Shown here: piece after piece, positions 11,315 to 25,500 of the stretch | Position numbering within the stretch: position 1 is the first letter of the stretch | Layout of the letters: each line of letters opens with the position of its first letter | Source: Strongylocentrotus droebachiensis | Taxonomy: Eukaryota > Echinodermata > Echinoidea > Camarodonta > Strongylocentrotidae | Direction: 5' to 3' | NCBI GenBank assembly: GCA_035222895.1 | Contig: JAVYIG010001029.1 | Coordinates: 335,190 to 399,189, forward strand | DNA length: 64,000 nt | The notes under the pieces: model-generated | What the model was told of the DNA's origin: nothing | Seen by the model: the letters and a program-made list of their open reading frames with translations, nothing else | Databases searched by the model: none | Position numbers and translations under genes: made by a program

Positions 11315-14300
11315 CTGGGAAAAAGAAGTAGTGACACTACTTACAGTATTTACATTTATCATGTAAATCATACAAATTACTAACATGTATGGAGGGGTGA
11401 CCAAAGTTCGCGGAGATTTTGAAAATATTAGATGATGTGATATTCGATCTATGATTTCTCATATTCTACACAAATTAATTTATTAATTTATTACAATTAT
11501 TACCAAATGGCAGCAAAGTTTTTTAATACAAATTGGTTCTACAAGAAATTTTATTGTAAAAGGATCCGGAGCTATAGCGATCTAAAAATTTAATGTCGGA
11601 GCGCTGCAACTAAAAAAGTCATAAAAACAACGAGACCTTACTTCGGGCACAGGGGTTTACAGCTGATTTATCAAAAAATGTGATCCATCAAAAATAATTT
11701 GCAAGGCAAGATATCATACAATCAGTTGGTACCACTTCTTACTTACAATTTTGAAGATATCTGCTCTCAAAATGAAGATTTCCAGACCTTTATCGGTAAG
11801 TTAAGAATTTTTCGGAACGGACGCAAATGACTGCAAATTTGCTAATCTTTTGTCGATATATTTTTGCACCCAATTCTAAAGAAAGTTTTGTCTATGGGTA
11901 ATTTTATGTTCCTCTTTTCATTGGTGATATCATATCTTCAAAATTGTACTGATTTTTTGGAGAAAGCAAACTTAGGTCACACCACCATACATTATACATC
12001 CTGCCATAATCAGTCTAGTTAATAATAGTTAACTTAAGGCGGATCCAGATGATTTGAAAGTGAGAACTCACCATTGATAAACTTGAAATGCTTGAGGAAC
12101 TCCCGTTCCATTGTTGAATGGCACATGAAGAGAAGAAGGCCGCTGAACCGGGTATTCTCAATCAAGTCTGCGGATGGCTGTTGACTGGACGATGCAAAGT
12201 GCACTGGAAAAATGACAAGCAGTGGGATACCGTACATGACGATATGAAATCTAGTATAAGGCAATTTCTAGAGAAAATACCTAACCATTGCATCTGCTGC
12301 ATGTCTAATTCATCATAACCCTTTTGCGACACTCGTTCCGCATTGTGTGGTTCGTCTAGATTACAAGAAAACTACAAATTCCAATCTCTAATCAACATTT
12401 CTAATCTTTATCATTACGTTTTTCCTTGCCGCATTACAGAATCAAAGTTAAAAGTCCACCTATCTAGAAAGGTTGCTTTTCTTCTCTACCTTGGTTTTCT
12501 CACTCGAGCCAACTACATTGCATGTATATCCTAAAGGATTCAATGTACTTGGCACGTTGAATTCTCAAAATAACTGTTCCTAGATCCAATCAACATTAAT
12601 CTGATCATCTGTGATTTCAAATATGTTTGTTTGTTTGTTTGATTGATTTTATTTCTGCATTCGAAAAGATACAAATTCAAATTCAAAGTACAAAAATTTG
12701 AACAATAATAAATACAATGAATAAAATGTTTACAAAAGCAATTAAATAAAAAAATCATGTACAATGATATCATACGATAAACATCTACGAAGCATACAAA
12801 TAAGATAAGAAATATATAGTAAATATTTTCCAATGAATTATAGATTAATAGATTTAGAACGTAAGTGACCACCACTGTGAGCAGTTAGGCTGGAGATGGA
12901 TGGTGGCCTCAAAATTTAATGCGCTTGAGATCAACTTACCTGCTATCCGGGGGCCTAGGTTGAAATAGCAATCGACTGCCAGCACCGGGTTATCAGCATT
13001 ATCCACCGCAGATGGAAAGATGCGCTTCTCGCTCATCCTCTCCAGAAAGCGCTCCATCAGGAACTGGGGCGGGGCCGCCAGGGGGATCAGCTCCTCCGAG
13101 TCTGGGGCGCGGACATAGCTGGAAGGGTTGATGGTGTGATGGGAAGGGGGCTTCTTGTGGGGCATGGCCATCGGGTGGGGCTTGGGGGTGAAATGGGCGA
13201 GGTTGTTAGCCTCGATGGACTTGACCATGACGGAGACGTAGTCCAGACGAACCAAGGTGTGGCCTTCTGATGCGAGCTTTAAGTTGAAGTCGATATCCTC
13301 ATTGAAAAATCTGGAGGGTAACATGGAATATTCTAATTACTATTGTGTTGCTTGAAGACGGTTGACCAACGGAAGTCTTCTTTGCGAATATATTACAACC
13401 TACATGTATCATATCCAACTCTCAGTGTCTCTCTCTACCTCTGTACTCTTTCTCTGGCATCTGTCCACCTTCTCTATCTCCTCTTCTCCCTCCCTCCCTC
13501 CCTCCCTCTCCCTCCTCCTCCTTCCTGCTCAGTCTCTTCTATCCATACACTCTAACCCTCTCTCTTTTCCACCCCACCATATCTTCCTCTCCCCCTGGAT
13601 ATGTCTCTTTCTCTTTACCTATATCTATCCCCTTTTTCTCCCCCCCCCCACCCCTCCCTCTCTCCCTCCCTCCCCATGTATTACAACCTAAATGTACCAT
13701 ATCCAATTCTCTGTGTCTTCCTCTGGCATCTCCCTCCCTCCCTCCCTCCCTCCTCCTTCTTCCTGATCAGTCTCATCTATCCATACACTCTGACTCTCTC
13801 TCTTTTCCACCCCACCATATCTTTCTGTCCCCCTGGGTATGCCTCTTTCTTTCTACCTATCTTAATCCCCTTTTTCTCTCCACCTCCCTTTCTCTATCTA
13901 TCTCTCCCACTCTATGTCTCTGTCTCTCTCTTTCTCTTTCTCTTTCTCTTTCTCTTTCTCTTTCTCTCTCTCTTTCTCCATCTCCCATTCTCTATCCATC
14001 TCTCCCACTCTCTGTTTTTGTCACCCTCGCTCTCACTGTCCACTTACCTGTTGAAGCCATAGTCCACATTCCTGGCTCTGTCCACATTGAGGAAGATCAT
14101 GTTGAAGAGGTGACACTGCTTCGTCGGGGTCGTGGAGGTCATGGAGGTTGAAACGCTGCCTGTCGGTTGGCTGCTCCATTGCTGAACACCGAGGGCAGTG
14201 TACGTCTCAATGTCCGGGATGCCTTCTATCGTCTCCAAGACGGTCTTCAAGGGCACAACTTTGTCGCTCCTGAGAATTTGTACAAACCAATCATCCTTGT

Positions 14301-16469
14301 TAAGACCAAACTAATTGTTACTGTTAGACAGAGCATGCACTTGAACCTGTGTACAAGACCATTTAAGATAGGCAAGGACAAAGGTCTCTGTGTAATTGGG
14401 TTTTACAGACGTGTATCAATCAGATATGATTATTTACTTCTGGGCAAGACAGATCTTTAACTAGAATACTCGAAAGGAATGACTCAACGAGAAGCAAGAC
14501 ATGAGATTACCAATACCCTTCTCCATTTAACGTAACAAGTATCACATGCTTATCGCCATACAATATACCATATAGTGCATCGTGACCAATTATGACATTA
14601 TATTTGACCTTTGACCTATGACCTCAGTGAAATAAGACATGACTCATACATTCTGAATCTGTTGGTTCACATAACTTATAAAATCTATACAATGGCTAAG
14701 GAGGTGCGAAAGCTCAGTTGGTAGAGCAGTGGTCTTGTAATCCAGCGACCCGGGTTCGAAACCAAGTCGTTGCGCTAGTGCTCTTTGGTAAGGCATTAAT
14801 TCTCATTCCAGGTCCCTCAGAGAGAACGTTAAGCCGTCAGTCCTTTGGTTGCTTACAACAAACATTCATGCTTTCTTAGCAGTCAGGTAAAATAACCACC
14901 ACTAAATGCATAGATCTAGTCACCAATAATGTCATTACATGTATATTTGACCTTCGACCAATGACCTCAATGAAATATGACATAATACTCATGCATTCTG
15001 AATCTGTTGTTTCACATAATTCATAAAATTCATACAATGGCTAATTGAACTTACTCATGGTGTTCGGCGCCACTGCCAGATGTCAACCTCCAGGTCACGC
15101 AGTTGTCCTCCATCAGAGCAATGAAAGGCCAGACGACATCGGGCTGTAGACCAAGCTTGCTCTGGCGGTTCTTCTCTAGTTCCAGATTCCTGGACGCAAG
15201 CTCTTTGATGAAGTACTTGGCAGCACCTGGAAGGTTATAGTTATAGGCCAAACAGATTATGAGAGTTGAAATTAGATGTGTAAAGGTTACTTAGAAATGA
15301 TAGTTATATAACGGAAGTCTTGAAACATTTGGAGGGTTCTTGAGATTGTAGGCTGTAGGCCTGACGGTTCTTCTCTAGTTCCAGATTCCTGGACGCAAGC
15401 TCTTTGATGAAGTACTTCGCAGCAACTGGGAGGTTATAGGTCAAACAGATTGTGAGCAGAGTTGAAATTACATGTGGAAGGTTACTTATAAAAGATAATT
15501 ATTGAACAAAAATCGTCAATGAATTTAGAGGGTTCTGACTGGGTGCTAACTTCAAAACAGTAATTTGCACTGCCTTCGTGTATATCTTTGAACCTGTTTT
15601 ACAATCTAAACGACAAGGTGCGATGGCTCAGTGGTTGAGCAGTGATCTCGTAACCAAGAGGTCCTAGGTTCAAAACCAAAAAAAAAGTTGACGTGCTAGT
15701 GCCCTTGGTAAGGCATTATTAATCCCCATTACCAAGTCCCTCAGAGAGAAGTTAAAGCCCTTGCTTCCCTGGTTGCTTACTTACTAGCATATACATGCTT
15801 TCTTAGCAGACAGGTAAAACAAACAAACAGAAAAAACATGGCATGGACATGTCCATGTAAATTAAATCATCTGACATTGATCAACCCACCTGTCCCTGCT
15901 TCGTTAGCCACAGAGGGCAGTATAAGCAGCACATGATTTGGCCACTGCTTCTCGTAGGCCAAGGCATCCTTCTGCTTGCAGACTATGATGTGAACGTGTT
16001 TGCTGCCCTCCATGGTGTGATAGAGGTTAATCAAGGCTTGCTCCTGGCGACCGAAGGATGGCATGAAGATGGGCGTCTTCACGGCGTTGGGACCCTGTTT
16101 AAAGATGGAAGCAAAGAATAGATCCACTTTGTCAAATCACTTCAGATGCATGGCAACATTCAAGGCGGAATACAGTGTTATAAAGTTTTCCAAATCCCAA
16201 AATTAATCCTTTAATTTCTAAATGACCTAAATTATTTGTTACCTTCATTCAATTTTTGATACAAGTGAAAGCTCTACTGGGTTTAGCTTTTGGAAAAATG
16301 AGATTTACCAAAGCCATCCAAAAGACCTCAAACATAGACACCTTCAAACTACAAGCAACCAACTTTTTCTGCAACCAAGACTCAAGCAACAAAGATTACG
16401 ATAGACAAGCAACAGTGCGCACCCCCTCATCCACCTTGTTTGGTTCCTAACGAGACGTTGAGTTTACCG

Positions 16470-16501
<32 letters not shown>

Positions 16502-19500
16502 CAAACCTGTTCTTGTTTAGTTGGTAGGACCATGCTGGACAGCTGACCACTCTGCTGGACGAAAACAAAGTGTTTCTCCTGCTGGGCTGGTATCACAAAC
16601 TGCATCTCCACCTCACCGTAATACCTCGTGTTCAGCTGCACGCTGTATGCCTTCGTTTCCCTTGCCTGCAAAAAAATTAATGTGGAAAGTTGATGCATAA
16701 AATACGAACTTGTGGTATTTCCAAATCTTAGCTGCTTTTTCAGGTAGAAAGGGTCTTTTTCATTCTTTATTTTAGTAGGTGTTTTTTTTTACTTAAAGGT
16801 AATACAAAGTTTTGGTATTGGGTCATGAATTTGGTTCAAATTAACATATTGGAAACATTTACGATCCTACAATATTCAGTGATCGTTGTCGCGGTCGAAA
16901 TCGACTCTAAATTTGTGAAATTTTAAATAATAAACACTTTATTTTGAATAGCTCCCTCTCAAGGTCAAGATATTAATTAAGTTATTAAACAATGTTTATT
17001 GACTAAAAATCGACCGATAAGCTATTCTCGTTCGGAAATTATATACCACAACTACAATACTCTGAGATTTTCATGGTTGCAGCTACCATTGTACGGCCGT
17101 AGGAGCTATTTGAAATTTATCAAAATTTACCGGGAGCACCGGTAAATCTTTATATTCGATTTTTCTCGAAAGCAGAAACGTTTTAGGGGCTAAAATTTAT
17201 GGTGTTTTTAATTCATCGATAGGGGCATCCAAATATATCAAAATTGTAAAGAATTACTATATCCACCCATTTTTCAAAATTTCCCAAAACTTTGTAATAC
17301 CTTTAATCACTTTATTTCCAGTCTATTGGGGTAAACGAGAATGGTAAAACCTTTTTTGAGGCACTTCATGATAATTTGGAAGAGCAACTTTTTTTAGGGC
17401 TTCAATATTTAACCATATCACAGACACTGATAACATGTGGGGCCGTGCATCTCAGATTTAACATTGTTAAACGATGCCTTTAAACTACAAGTGAGAAGTT
17501 GACCTACCTCTGTAGCTGTCAGGTACTTGTAATGCTGACACTGCTCACAGTGGTGGAAGGCATTATGAGCGCTGTACTTGGTCAGTCTCATCGACGTCGT
17601 CTGCCTCTTGAGATCTTTCCTCTGGTCCAAGGCAGAAAACACTACAGCATGCAATGAACAAAGAGATTGTACTTGACTTGGGTCAAACATTGAAGATATC
17701 ATTTCATCAGCACTTAGACACTAGCAGAGACGCCAAGTTCAAAGATCGGCAATGCATGACATTTTCATGATTCGGCGCGCGAGCGCCTGCGAGGGTATAA
17801 CACACGTATAAGGTAAAGCGTTTTTTCAAAATCTAGCGCGCGCGTCGTGGTTAAGAGCATTTTCAGACCCTCGAAATGCGTGATACTTGGTAGCTCTGCA
17901 CTAGCCTTAACCCTTTCGAAACAATTATTCCACATTTTGGGGTAATTGGCTCAATAATCGGACACTGGACCTGGCCCTTACTTTTACATACAATTATGAT
18001 ATGGCTTAACTTTAGAATACCCCACCAATAGGGTTTAAATATAAAGGGGACCAGTTCACTGAGAAATTGAAGGGAAAAAAAAATCATTTTTTTGTTTATT
18101 TTTTTATTTAGTAATATTTAATTAAGCTAAATCCTCAATTTAGGGTAAAAATTTGCACTAGAATTACCTTATATACAGTATTGCTTGGAATAAAGTTGAC
18201 AGTCTCACACTGTGTCACGCGTGACTGCATGCATTATCCCATAGACGTGACTTGGTGGTAATGTGTCTACTTTATTTCAAGCAATACTGCAGAGCTACCA
18301 AGTATCACGCATTAGGCGTGACATCACGCATTTCGAGTGTCTAAAAAATGCTCTTACGCACGACGCGCGCGCTAGATTTTGAAAAAACCCTATACATTAT
18401 ACGTGTGTTATACCTTTGCACGCACGCTCGCGCGCCGAATCATGAAAATGTCACGCATTGCCGATCTTTGAACTTGGCGTCTCTGATACTGTAGTTGATT
18501 AATAGCAATTAATTTGTGTGAATTAATGACATTCAGGTGCTTGAGAACTAAGTATCTAAAATGGTGCAGCTTTTTAATTTTTCAATCTAGTTTGTAGAGT
18601 AAGATATCATTTTGAAGGGCACTTCTGCTCTACAAGAATCACTCAATGTGTAAGTGTTTGCTGCCATCTGTAGGTGAAGACCTGAATAATCTTGCATTCC
18701 TACCACATGGGTCATATTGCATGCAGTCACAGTATATCACATTTGTACACCAAAATGCCACGAAAACACCAGGGATTTGTCAGAAAGAGGAAAGGTTTCA
18801 ATGGAACCAGGTGGGATGGTGTCAAAAGAGCCAAAAAAGATGATGCTACAGTTCCTCTACAAGAGACAGCTTCAGAAAGGGCTTTCATCGAAAGGGTGCG
18901 GTGCGGCGCGGCGAGGTGTGGTGTGCTCAACGCACCCATTCGATAAAAGAGGGGGGGCTTTTCTCGAAAGGGTGCGTCGACTAGTCTTTCGCATCAGTCG
19001 TTTAAAATGAGGATCTCGAACAAAAGGAAATAGTTGCCAATTTAAGTATATCGAAAATGTATTAAATAAAATGGAATGGTCTTGATTACAGAGTGGTCTC
19101 TTTCGTTATTACTATGTTGATGGGGGAGACAGAGAGAAGGAAAAAAGGGAAAGGGAAAGGGAAGATAAAAGGAAAGAATAAGAAGAAAAGAGGGAAACTG
19201 GGGGGGGGGCGAAGGGCTCTTGCCTCCTCACCCCCCCCCCCCCCCCCCCCCCCGCCAAAAAAATAAATAAGAGAGAGAGAGAGAAGGGAAAGGGAAAGAA
19301 AATATAAAAGGAAAGAAAGAAGAGGAAGAAGAAAAGAGGGAAACGGGGGAAGGGCGAAAGGCTCTTACCTCCCCCTCCCCCCTGCCAAAAAAAAAAATAA
19401 GAGAGAGAGAGAGAGAGAGAGAAGGGAAAGGGAAAGAAAGAAGAATAATAAGAAGGAAAGGGGGAAACGGGGGAAGGGCGAAGGGCGAAGGGCTCTAATT

Positions 19501-22500
19501 GCCTCCTCCCTCCCCACCCCCCGCCAAAAAATAAATAAGAGATAGAGAGAGAAGGGAAAGGGAAAGAAAATATTAAAGGAAAGAAAGAAGAGGAAGAAGA
19601 AGAAAAAAAGAGGTAAACGGGGGCGAAGGGCTCTTGCCTCCTCCCCCCCCCCCCCCGCCAAAAAATAAATAAGAGAGAGAGAGAGAAGGAAAGGGAAAGA
19701 GAAGATAAAAGGAAAGAAAGAAGAAGAAGAAGGAAAAGAGGGAAACGGGGGCAAAGGGCTCTTGCCTCCTTTCTTTTCTTTCTTTTCCTTTCTTTCCTAT
19801 TCTCCCTCTTTTTCGTTTTCCTCTTTCTTTCTTCTCTTTTCTTTCCTTTCTTTTCTTTTTTCTTTTTTCTTTTCTTTTTCTTTTTTTCTTTTCTTTCCCT
19901 TTTCCTCTCTTTTTTCCCCTCCCCCTTTTCTCATTTTTCCCGACGGCAGCGCAATTTTACCGACAATATCCTGACAGGTGGGGGGGTGTCGCACCCCCAC
20001 TCCCCCCTTTGGAGACGCCCCTGCCTACGCCACTGTTGGCGACCACAAGGCTATCAATACAAATTAAGACATATTAATGAAGATTCTTTTTTAATGTTGC
20101 AGAGAGATAAGTATTTTCTCTATGAACTTGTTTAATGGACAATAAATAATATTAAAAACATGAATACTATAGCGGTATAATGATGAGAGAGATGATTTAA
20201 GTCAAACTTTTTTTCAATGTGATTGGAGTAGACTTGGGGGTGGGGGGGGGGAGAGGGGTCCCCCCCCCCCCCTAAGATCTCGGCCGTTTCACAGCCGATC
20301 GCCGCGAAAATGAATATTTATGGTAATTTATGCAAACAAGGTCAGAGAATTCACATTTTTACCCATAAATCATATATAATTCATATTCAAGCGTTCTTTT
20401 TCACTACATATATTCGTTAGAATAATAATACGACAACAAAGTTGGAAGAGCCAGTTTATCCCTATGTTATCTCTTGTTTTGATAATTTGTATTTATGTAT
20501 TATATTATTTTTGTTGTTTTATTTCATTTCTAACCACAATTCAACTATTTTGACCCAAAATCAAACACATTAACTTGAAACAAGACCAAATAACCAATGT
20601 TTTCTCTTTTTTTAAAAGAATAAATGGTATTTCCATATGTTTGGTACATAAATCACAAAAATGAGCGATTTTAAGGCTGACATGCAAAAACAAAAGGTCA
20701 CGTGACTCCGCAACTATACGTCCGATTTTCAACAAAAAAATGTTTCACAAGATGCCGCGGTTCCGGAGTAGTCGCGAAATTACTAGAGAGCACTAATCTT
20801 TTTTGGGGCCCTCGAAAATTTGAAAAATCGTCCCCCCCCCCCCCCCTTGAACGCCAAGGGGGGGGGGGGGCTATCTCCCAAAAACGGTAAAATTAACGTG
20901 TTTTTTTTTTTTTACACGTTTTTTCACAGGGCGGAGCCCTCAGAAGCTCAGGGGTATTAAACATCAAAATTAACGTCGGATGAGCATAATTTTATACCTT
21001 ATTTGTGACAGTGGCAGGACACAATTTGGTGTTGTGTCCAGGGGGCGGAGCCCCCAGAAGCTCAGGAGTTTTGTACATTAAATTATTATTATTTTATACC
21101 TTATTTGTGACACAGGGGTCACGAATTGGCGTGGGGTCCAGGGGGTGGAGCCCCCGGAAGCTCAGGGGTTTTGGGCAATAAATAACGGTCAGATGAGCAT
21201 ATTTTGTATATCTATTTGTGACACTGGCAGGACACAAATTGGTGTTGGATCCAAGGGGCGGAGCCCCAAGAAGGTGAGGGGTTTTATACATCAAATTATC
21301 GTCAGATGAGCATATTTATATATCTATTTGTGACACTGGCAGAACACAAATTCTTCTTCCTCTTCCTCTTCTTTCTTTCCTTTTATCTTCTCTTTCCCTC
21401 TCCTTCTCCAACATAAGCATCTTTGCCTGCGACGCAGTCGAAACCTTCAAAGCCAGACTCTGGGAAGCCATCCAAGGGGGTAATATAATCATAGTCCCTC
21501 CCCACAACTGCAATGTGGTGGGACTTAATTCTAAAATGTTCTAGAAGCAACAAACACTCTCTCTCGAACAATAACGTTCTTATTGGTCATCTTTATATCC
21601 CTCTTGAGGATCAGGACCAGGATCAGAACAGATTTCTCTCTCTCTCTTTTATTGTTTTTTTGGCGGGGAGGGGGGGGGGAGGGAGGAGGCAAGAGCCCTT
21701 CGCCCCCCGTTTCCCTCTTTTCTTATTCTTGTTCCTCTTCTTTCTTTCCTTTTATATTTTCTTTCCCTCTCCCTTCTCTCTCTTTCTCTTATTTATTTTT
21801 TGGCGAGGGGAGGCAAGAGCCGTTCGCCCTTCCCCGGTTTCCTTCTTTTATTGTTCTTCCTCTTCTTTCTTTCCTTTTATCTTCTCTTTCCCTTTCCCCT
21901 TCCCTTCTCTCTCTCTCTCTTATTTTTTTTTTGGCGGGGGGGGGGGGGGTGAGGAGGCAAGAGCCCTTGCCCCCTCCCCCAGTTTCCCTCTTTCCTTCCC
22001 TATTCCTCTTCTTTCTTTCCTTTTGTATTTTCTTTCCCTTTCCCTTCTCTCTCTCTCTCTCTCTTATTTATTTTTGGAAGGGGGGGGGGGAGGAGGTAAG
22101 AGCCCTTCGCCCTTCCCCCGTTTCCCTCTTTCCTTCTTATTCCTCTTCTTTCTTTCCTTTTATATTTTCTTTCCCTCTCCCTTCTCTCTCTTTCTCTTAT
22201 TTATTTTTTGGCGAGGGGAGGCAAGAGCCGTTCGCCCTTCCCCGGTTTCCTTCTTTTATTGTTCTTCCTCTTCTTTCTTTCCTTTTATCTTCTCTTTCCC
22301 TTTCCCCTTCCCTTCTCTCTCTCTCTCTTATTTTTTTTTTGGCGGGGGGGGGTGAGGCAAGAGCCCTTCGCCCCCGTTTACCTCTTTTCTTCTTCTTCTT
22401 CCTCTTCTTTCTTTCCTTTAATATTTTCTTTCCCTTTCCCTTCTCTCTCTATCTCTTATTTATTTTTTGGCGGGGGGTGGGGAGGGAGGAGGCAATTAGA

Positions 22501-25500
22501 GCCCTTCGCCCTTCGCCCTTCCCCCGTTTCCCCCTTTCCTTCTTATTATTCTTCTTTCTTTCCCTTTCCCTTCTCTCTCTCTCTCTTATTTATTTTTTTG
22601 GCAGGGGGGAGGGGGAGGTAAGAGCCTTTCGCCCTTCCCCCGTTTCCCTCTTTTCTTCTTCCTCTTCTTTCTTTCCTTTTATATTTTCTTTCCCTTTCCC
22701 TTCTCTCTCTCTTATTTATTTTTTTGGCGGGGGGGGGGGTGAGGAGGCAAGAGCCCTTTGCCCCCCCCCCCCCCAGTTTCCCTCTTTTCTTCTTATTCTT
22801 TCCTTTTATCTTCCCTTTCCCTTTCCCTTTTTTCCTTCTCTCTGTCTCCCCTATCAACATAGTAATAACGAAAGAGACCACTCTGTAATCAAGACCATTC
22901 CATTTTATTTAATACATTTTCGATATACTTAAATTGGCAACTATTACCTTTTGTCCGAGATCCTCATTTTAAACGACTGATGCGAAAGACTAGTCGACGC
23001 ACCCTTTCGAGAAAAGCCCCCCCTCTTTTATCGAAAGGGTGTGTTAAAACGGTACTCCGCTCTCAACGCACCCTTTCGAGAAAAGCCCCCCCTCTTTTAT
23101 CGAATGGGTGCGTTGAGCACACCACACCGCGCCGCGCCGCACCGCACCCTTTCGATGAAAGCCTTCAGAAAGGAAGCTGAGACTAAACAATGCCCCTGCA
23201 GCCCAAAAAATACAGCCCTGTCCCACCCATAAGGAAACGCGTCAAGTTTTGGAGGGCTATTTCCTGATCAGTGGGCCTCTCCTGACATCTGCCCTAAAAG
23301 AAGCTCATGTATGCCCAGGAGGTAAGATAATGTTAAAACATGTATTTCATATGATGAGTGTCATGTTTGTTTTATAGTTTTTGCTTAGTTTAAAAGGTTA
23401 ATGATACTTGATAGGCCTAGAGTAAAGGAGGGGGTAATCGACCATCTCCAGTTTTCGGCCGATTGGTTGGATCATGGATGCATGGTAAAATCCCTTTAAA
23501 ATACATCGCATTATAGCATATCACGTATCCCACACATACCATACCATGCCAGAGTCACTGAAGAACCACATTTGCAATGTAAAATATATCCTAAAATATC
23601 ACATTTTAGCGATGTAATCGGCGGTCCCGCTACCCAAATCTGAAAAATTGAGTATCTTACGCGTGTCTGTAGATTGTAAGAAATATGGGTACCATAAAAT
23701 GAGCTTTAATTCATGTATTTTCAGATTTAGAGCCCGATTTTGTGCGAGTCGCAAGCTCAAAAGTATCTCATCGCATGTATTAAATCAATGCAGCCGGACA
23801 CCGCAAAGCACACACGATATCTCTGTCCAATTCAGATTCCAATTCCTGATCAACGCAGTGCTAGTTTTCAACACGAGCACCGGGGAGCTCCGGCATGGGA
23901 TACCTGCTCCGCCCGCTAGTGCTATAGATCAGCGCGGAAACGCGCGGCGTGTGTGCGCTTCCTATTGACTTTGTACATGCGGTTGAAAACTGGCTCGCTA
24001 TGTCGATGACTGCCTCCGAAACAGTGAAATTGAAACGAATATTGTCATGGCAATTCATGATTTTTTTTCTGGGATTCTTTTTTTGTTTAAATAGTAATAA
24101 TATTTGCTTTATGATTTAAACAAGAAATGATAATAAATGGGAAGTAAAGAGTCTCAAAAATAGGATTTTGTCTTAAGTGGTCAAAAAAAAACCTCCTTTA
24201 CTCTAACTCTGATTAGATATCAAGCTTGAGTGAAGCTCAAATTTAATCAGCCTGAAACTGAGAGCTAAATAATCGTGGTACAATAATTTAGATATTTATG
24301 GAATAGATCTATATATTTCTTATAATCACAAAAATAAACATGAAATATAGTGTATATCTATTTGCACATATTGAGGGAAATCTTGGACACTTGTAGATCT
24401 AACTACATCATAGTGATTAACAGGTTTCTTTATGATTGCAATTGCAGGACACCTAATTCCACTGGAGGATGCATCACAACGGCATGGGTTCCGATCATTC
24501 CTCATCCTCCAGTGTTCTGTCTGTAAGGCAGAGCACTCATTCCTGACCTCTGAAAATATCTTCAAGGGAAAAAGGCCAGGAACCTGTTCCGATATTAACA
24601 GGAGGGCAGTAATGGCAGCATCAGAGATCGGACTGGGCAGAGTGGGACTTGCTGATCTCACCAGTATACTTGGACTCCCCCCGCCACCAGTTCAGCAGAG
24701 CTACCAGCGCCATTTGAAAAACTTAGCAAAGGCTACAGATACGGTAAGGAACAACATTCAAGTATTTGTCAAAAAGAAAATATCAGAATGAAGCTATCAT
24801 TTTAGAGTATCTCATGCTTTTGCATAAACATGTCACTAATAAGCTGTTTTATTTTTATTTTATTGACAGGCTGCCGAAGACCAAATGAAGGAGGCCGCAC
24901 AGCGCCTGAGGGACAAGGCTAGGGAGAAGGACCCCTCCATCAGACCTGACGATATTGTTGATGTGGCAGTGTCATTCGATGGTACATGGCATAAGCGTGG
25001 GCACTCGTCGAATCATGGGGTGGGGGTGGTGATGTCAGTAGATACAGGGGAGGTTTTGGATCATGAGGTTTTATCAAAAGTATGTAATAAATGTAGTGCT
25101 TGGAAGGGATGGGATAAGGAGGGGGATAGGTATAAGAAGTGGAAGGCAGGGCATGTATGTCATGGGAGTCACAAGGGTAGTAGTGGAGGGATGGAAGCAG
25201 TAACAGCTCAAACTATGTGGCGTAGGGCAGAAACTAAATATAGATTAAGATATAAATTCATGCTTAGTGATGGGGATAGTAGTTCTTTTGAGAGTGTAGA
25301 AGGGATCTATGGGGAAGGGCATAAGGGATATAAGATGGAGTGTGTAGGGCATGTAGGGAAAAAGATGTACAAAGCATTGGACAACTTCCGTAAAAATCAT
25401 TCAGGTCAAAAATTAGATGATGATAAGTGGGTAGGGTATGGGAAGAATAGGCTAAGGGGAACATCAGATACACAATCAATAGGAAGATTATCTAGGCTTT

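Noticed and set aside
21513..22932. Open frames of 280 and 449 codons on the plus strand
   Set aside because: They read through polypyrimidine modules of the foldback arm ([19 protein letters not shown] strings) and repeat with the modules; low-complexity artefacts.
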